Assembly: GCA_937868145.1 (NCBI GenBank)
Contig: CALMMH010000184.1
Coordinates: forward strand, 1 to 6,060
Length of the DNA stretch: 6,060 nt
Direction: 5' to 3'
Source of the DNA: an uncultured Phycisphaerales bacterium
Lineage (GTDB): Bacteria; Planctomycetota; Phycisphaerae; Sedimentisphaerales; Anaerobacaceae
The notes under the pieces were generated by a model that was not told the origin of the DNA, made no database searches, and was given only the letters and a program-made list of their open reading frames with translations. The translations under genes and the position numbers were made by a program. Positions 5,800 to 6,060 of this stretch are shown here, one piece after another; the first letter of the stretch is position 1, and each line of letters starts with the position of its first letter.

Positions 5800-6060
5800 T
5801 TTGGAGCCCTTGGTCCTGAATCACAAGTCGAAGGGAAGATTGCACCTATCACTCGGGGTTCAACGCCAACGACTCGAGACCGAGTTCCCCTGCCGGTTTC
5901 ACCACTCTCATAACTACCCCCAGAATTCATGAAAGTCAACGACGTTTCCAGTTTTCAGCCCTGAGATTTGCGTTTTTTAACCTGAGACGGCAGGCAACAA
6001 ACCCACGGACACCCCAAACCCTCATCACGGTCTGGGGTGAAACTGCTTATGAACCCGCCG
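5800..6060. other. Upstream non-coding region of the HEAT-repeat gene
   Basis: No credible gene was seen on either strand. The open frame that continues upstream of 5786 to 5939 is low-complexity and best read as untranslated leader. I found no convincing -35/-10 pair for the downstream gene; TTGGCG and TTGAAC hexamers near 5855-5866 lack good -10 partners at 16-18 bases. The main structure is the hairpin at 6010-6039. Confidence 0.5.
6010..6039 (-). terminator. Strong 11-bp hairpin, possible end of an upstream minus-strand gene
   Basis: On the minus strand arms CACCCCAGACC and GGTTTGGGGTG pair over 11 bases with a single G-U pair around an eight-base loop. Read on the plus strand the same position is an A-C mismatch, so the structure fits a minus-strand transcript better. 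The bases that follow contain only short T groups (GGGTTTGTTG), so it is a weak intrinsic terminator at best. It could close a gene lying beyond the window or be an RNA-stabilising element in the leader. Confidence 0.4.

Overview
This is a housekeeping segment of a bacterial chromosome in which every supported gene lies on the minus strand. Transcription therefore runs from the high to the low coordinates. The organism looks like a member of the Planctomycetota, perhaps near Phycisphaerae. That guess rests on the unusual switch I region of its EF-Tu (a K-I-L-T-I segment where most bacteria have R-G-I-T-I), the partly cysteine-depleted L33, the style of NusG, and a large exported HEAT-repeat protein. 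It is recalled family knowledge, not a database result. Base composition is moderately GC-rich by eye.

Layout in the order of transcription: (1) 6060-5787 is non-coding leader with one strong strand-specific hairpin. (2) 5786-3510 encodes a 758-residue exported or lipid-anchored protein of HEAT-like helical repeats, a central charged coiled coil and a TPR-like C-terminus. (3) 3509-3184 is a regulatory gap with two tandem hairpins, T-tracts, two promoter candidates and a leader. (4) tRNA-Thr(GGT). (5) tuf (EF-Tu). (6) rpmG (ribosomal protein L33). (7) tRNA-Trp(CCA). (8) secE. (9) nusG. (10) the start of rplK (ribosomal protein L11), whose reading frame is lost after about 26 codons.

Items 4-10 form the classic conserved bacterial cluster tRNA-Thr / tuf / rpmG / tRNA-Trp / secE / nusG / rplK. 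It joins translation elongation (EF-Tu and two of the tRNAs it delivers), the ribosome (L33, L11), the transcription-translation coupling factor NusG, and the SecE subunit of the protein-export channel. The best promoter (3346-3374, with A/T-tracts upstream in UP-element position) would drive this group as one transcript, from which the two tRNAs must be cut out.

I found no mobile element, CRISPR array, defence system, rRNA or clearly new system. The most useful oddities are the broken rplK at the window edge, the divergent EF-Tu switch I, the L33 with three of four zinc-ligand cysteines, the uncharacterised exported repeat protein, and a possible small RNA between that gene and tRNA-Thr.
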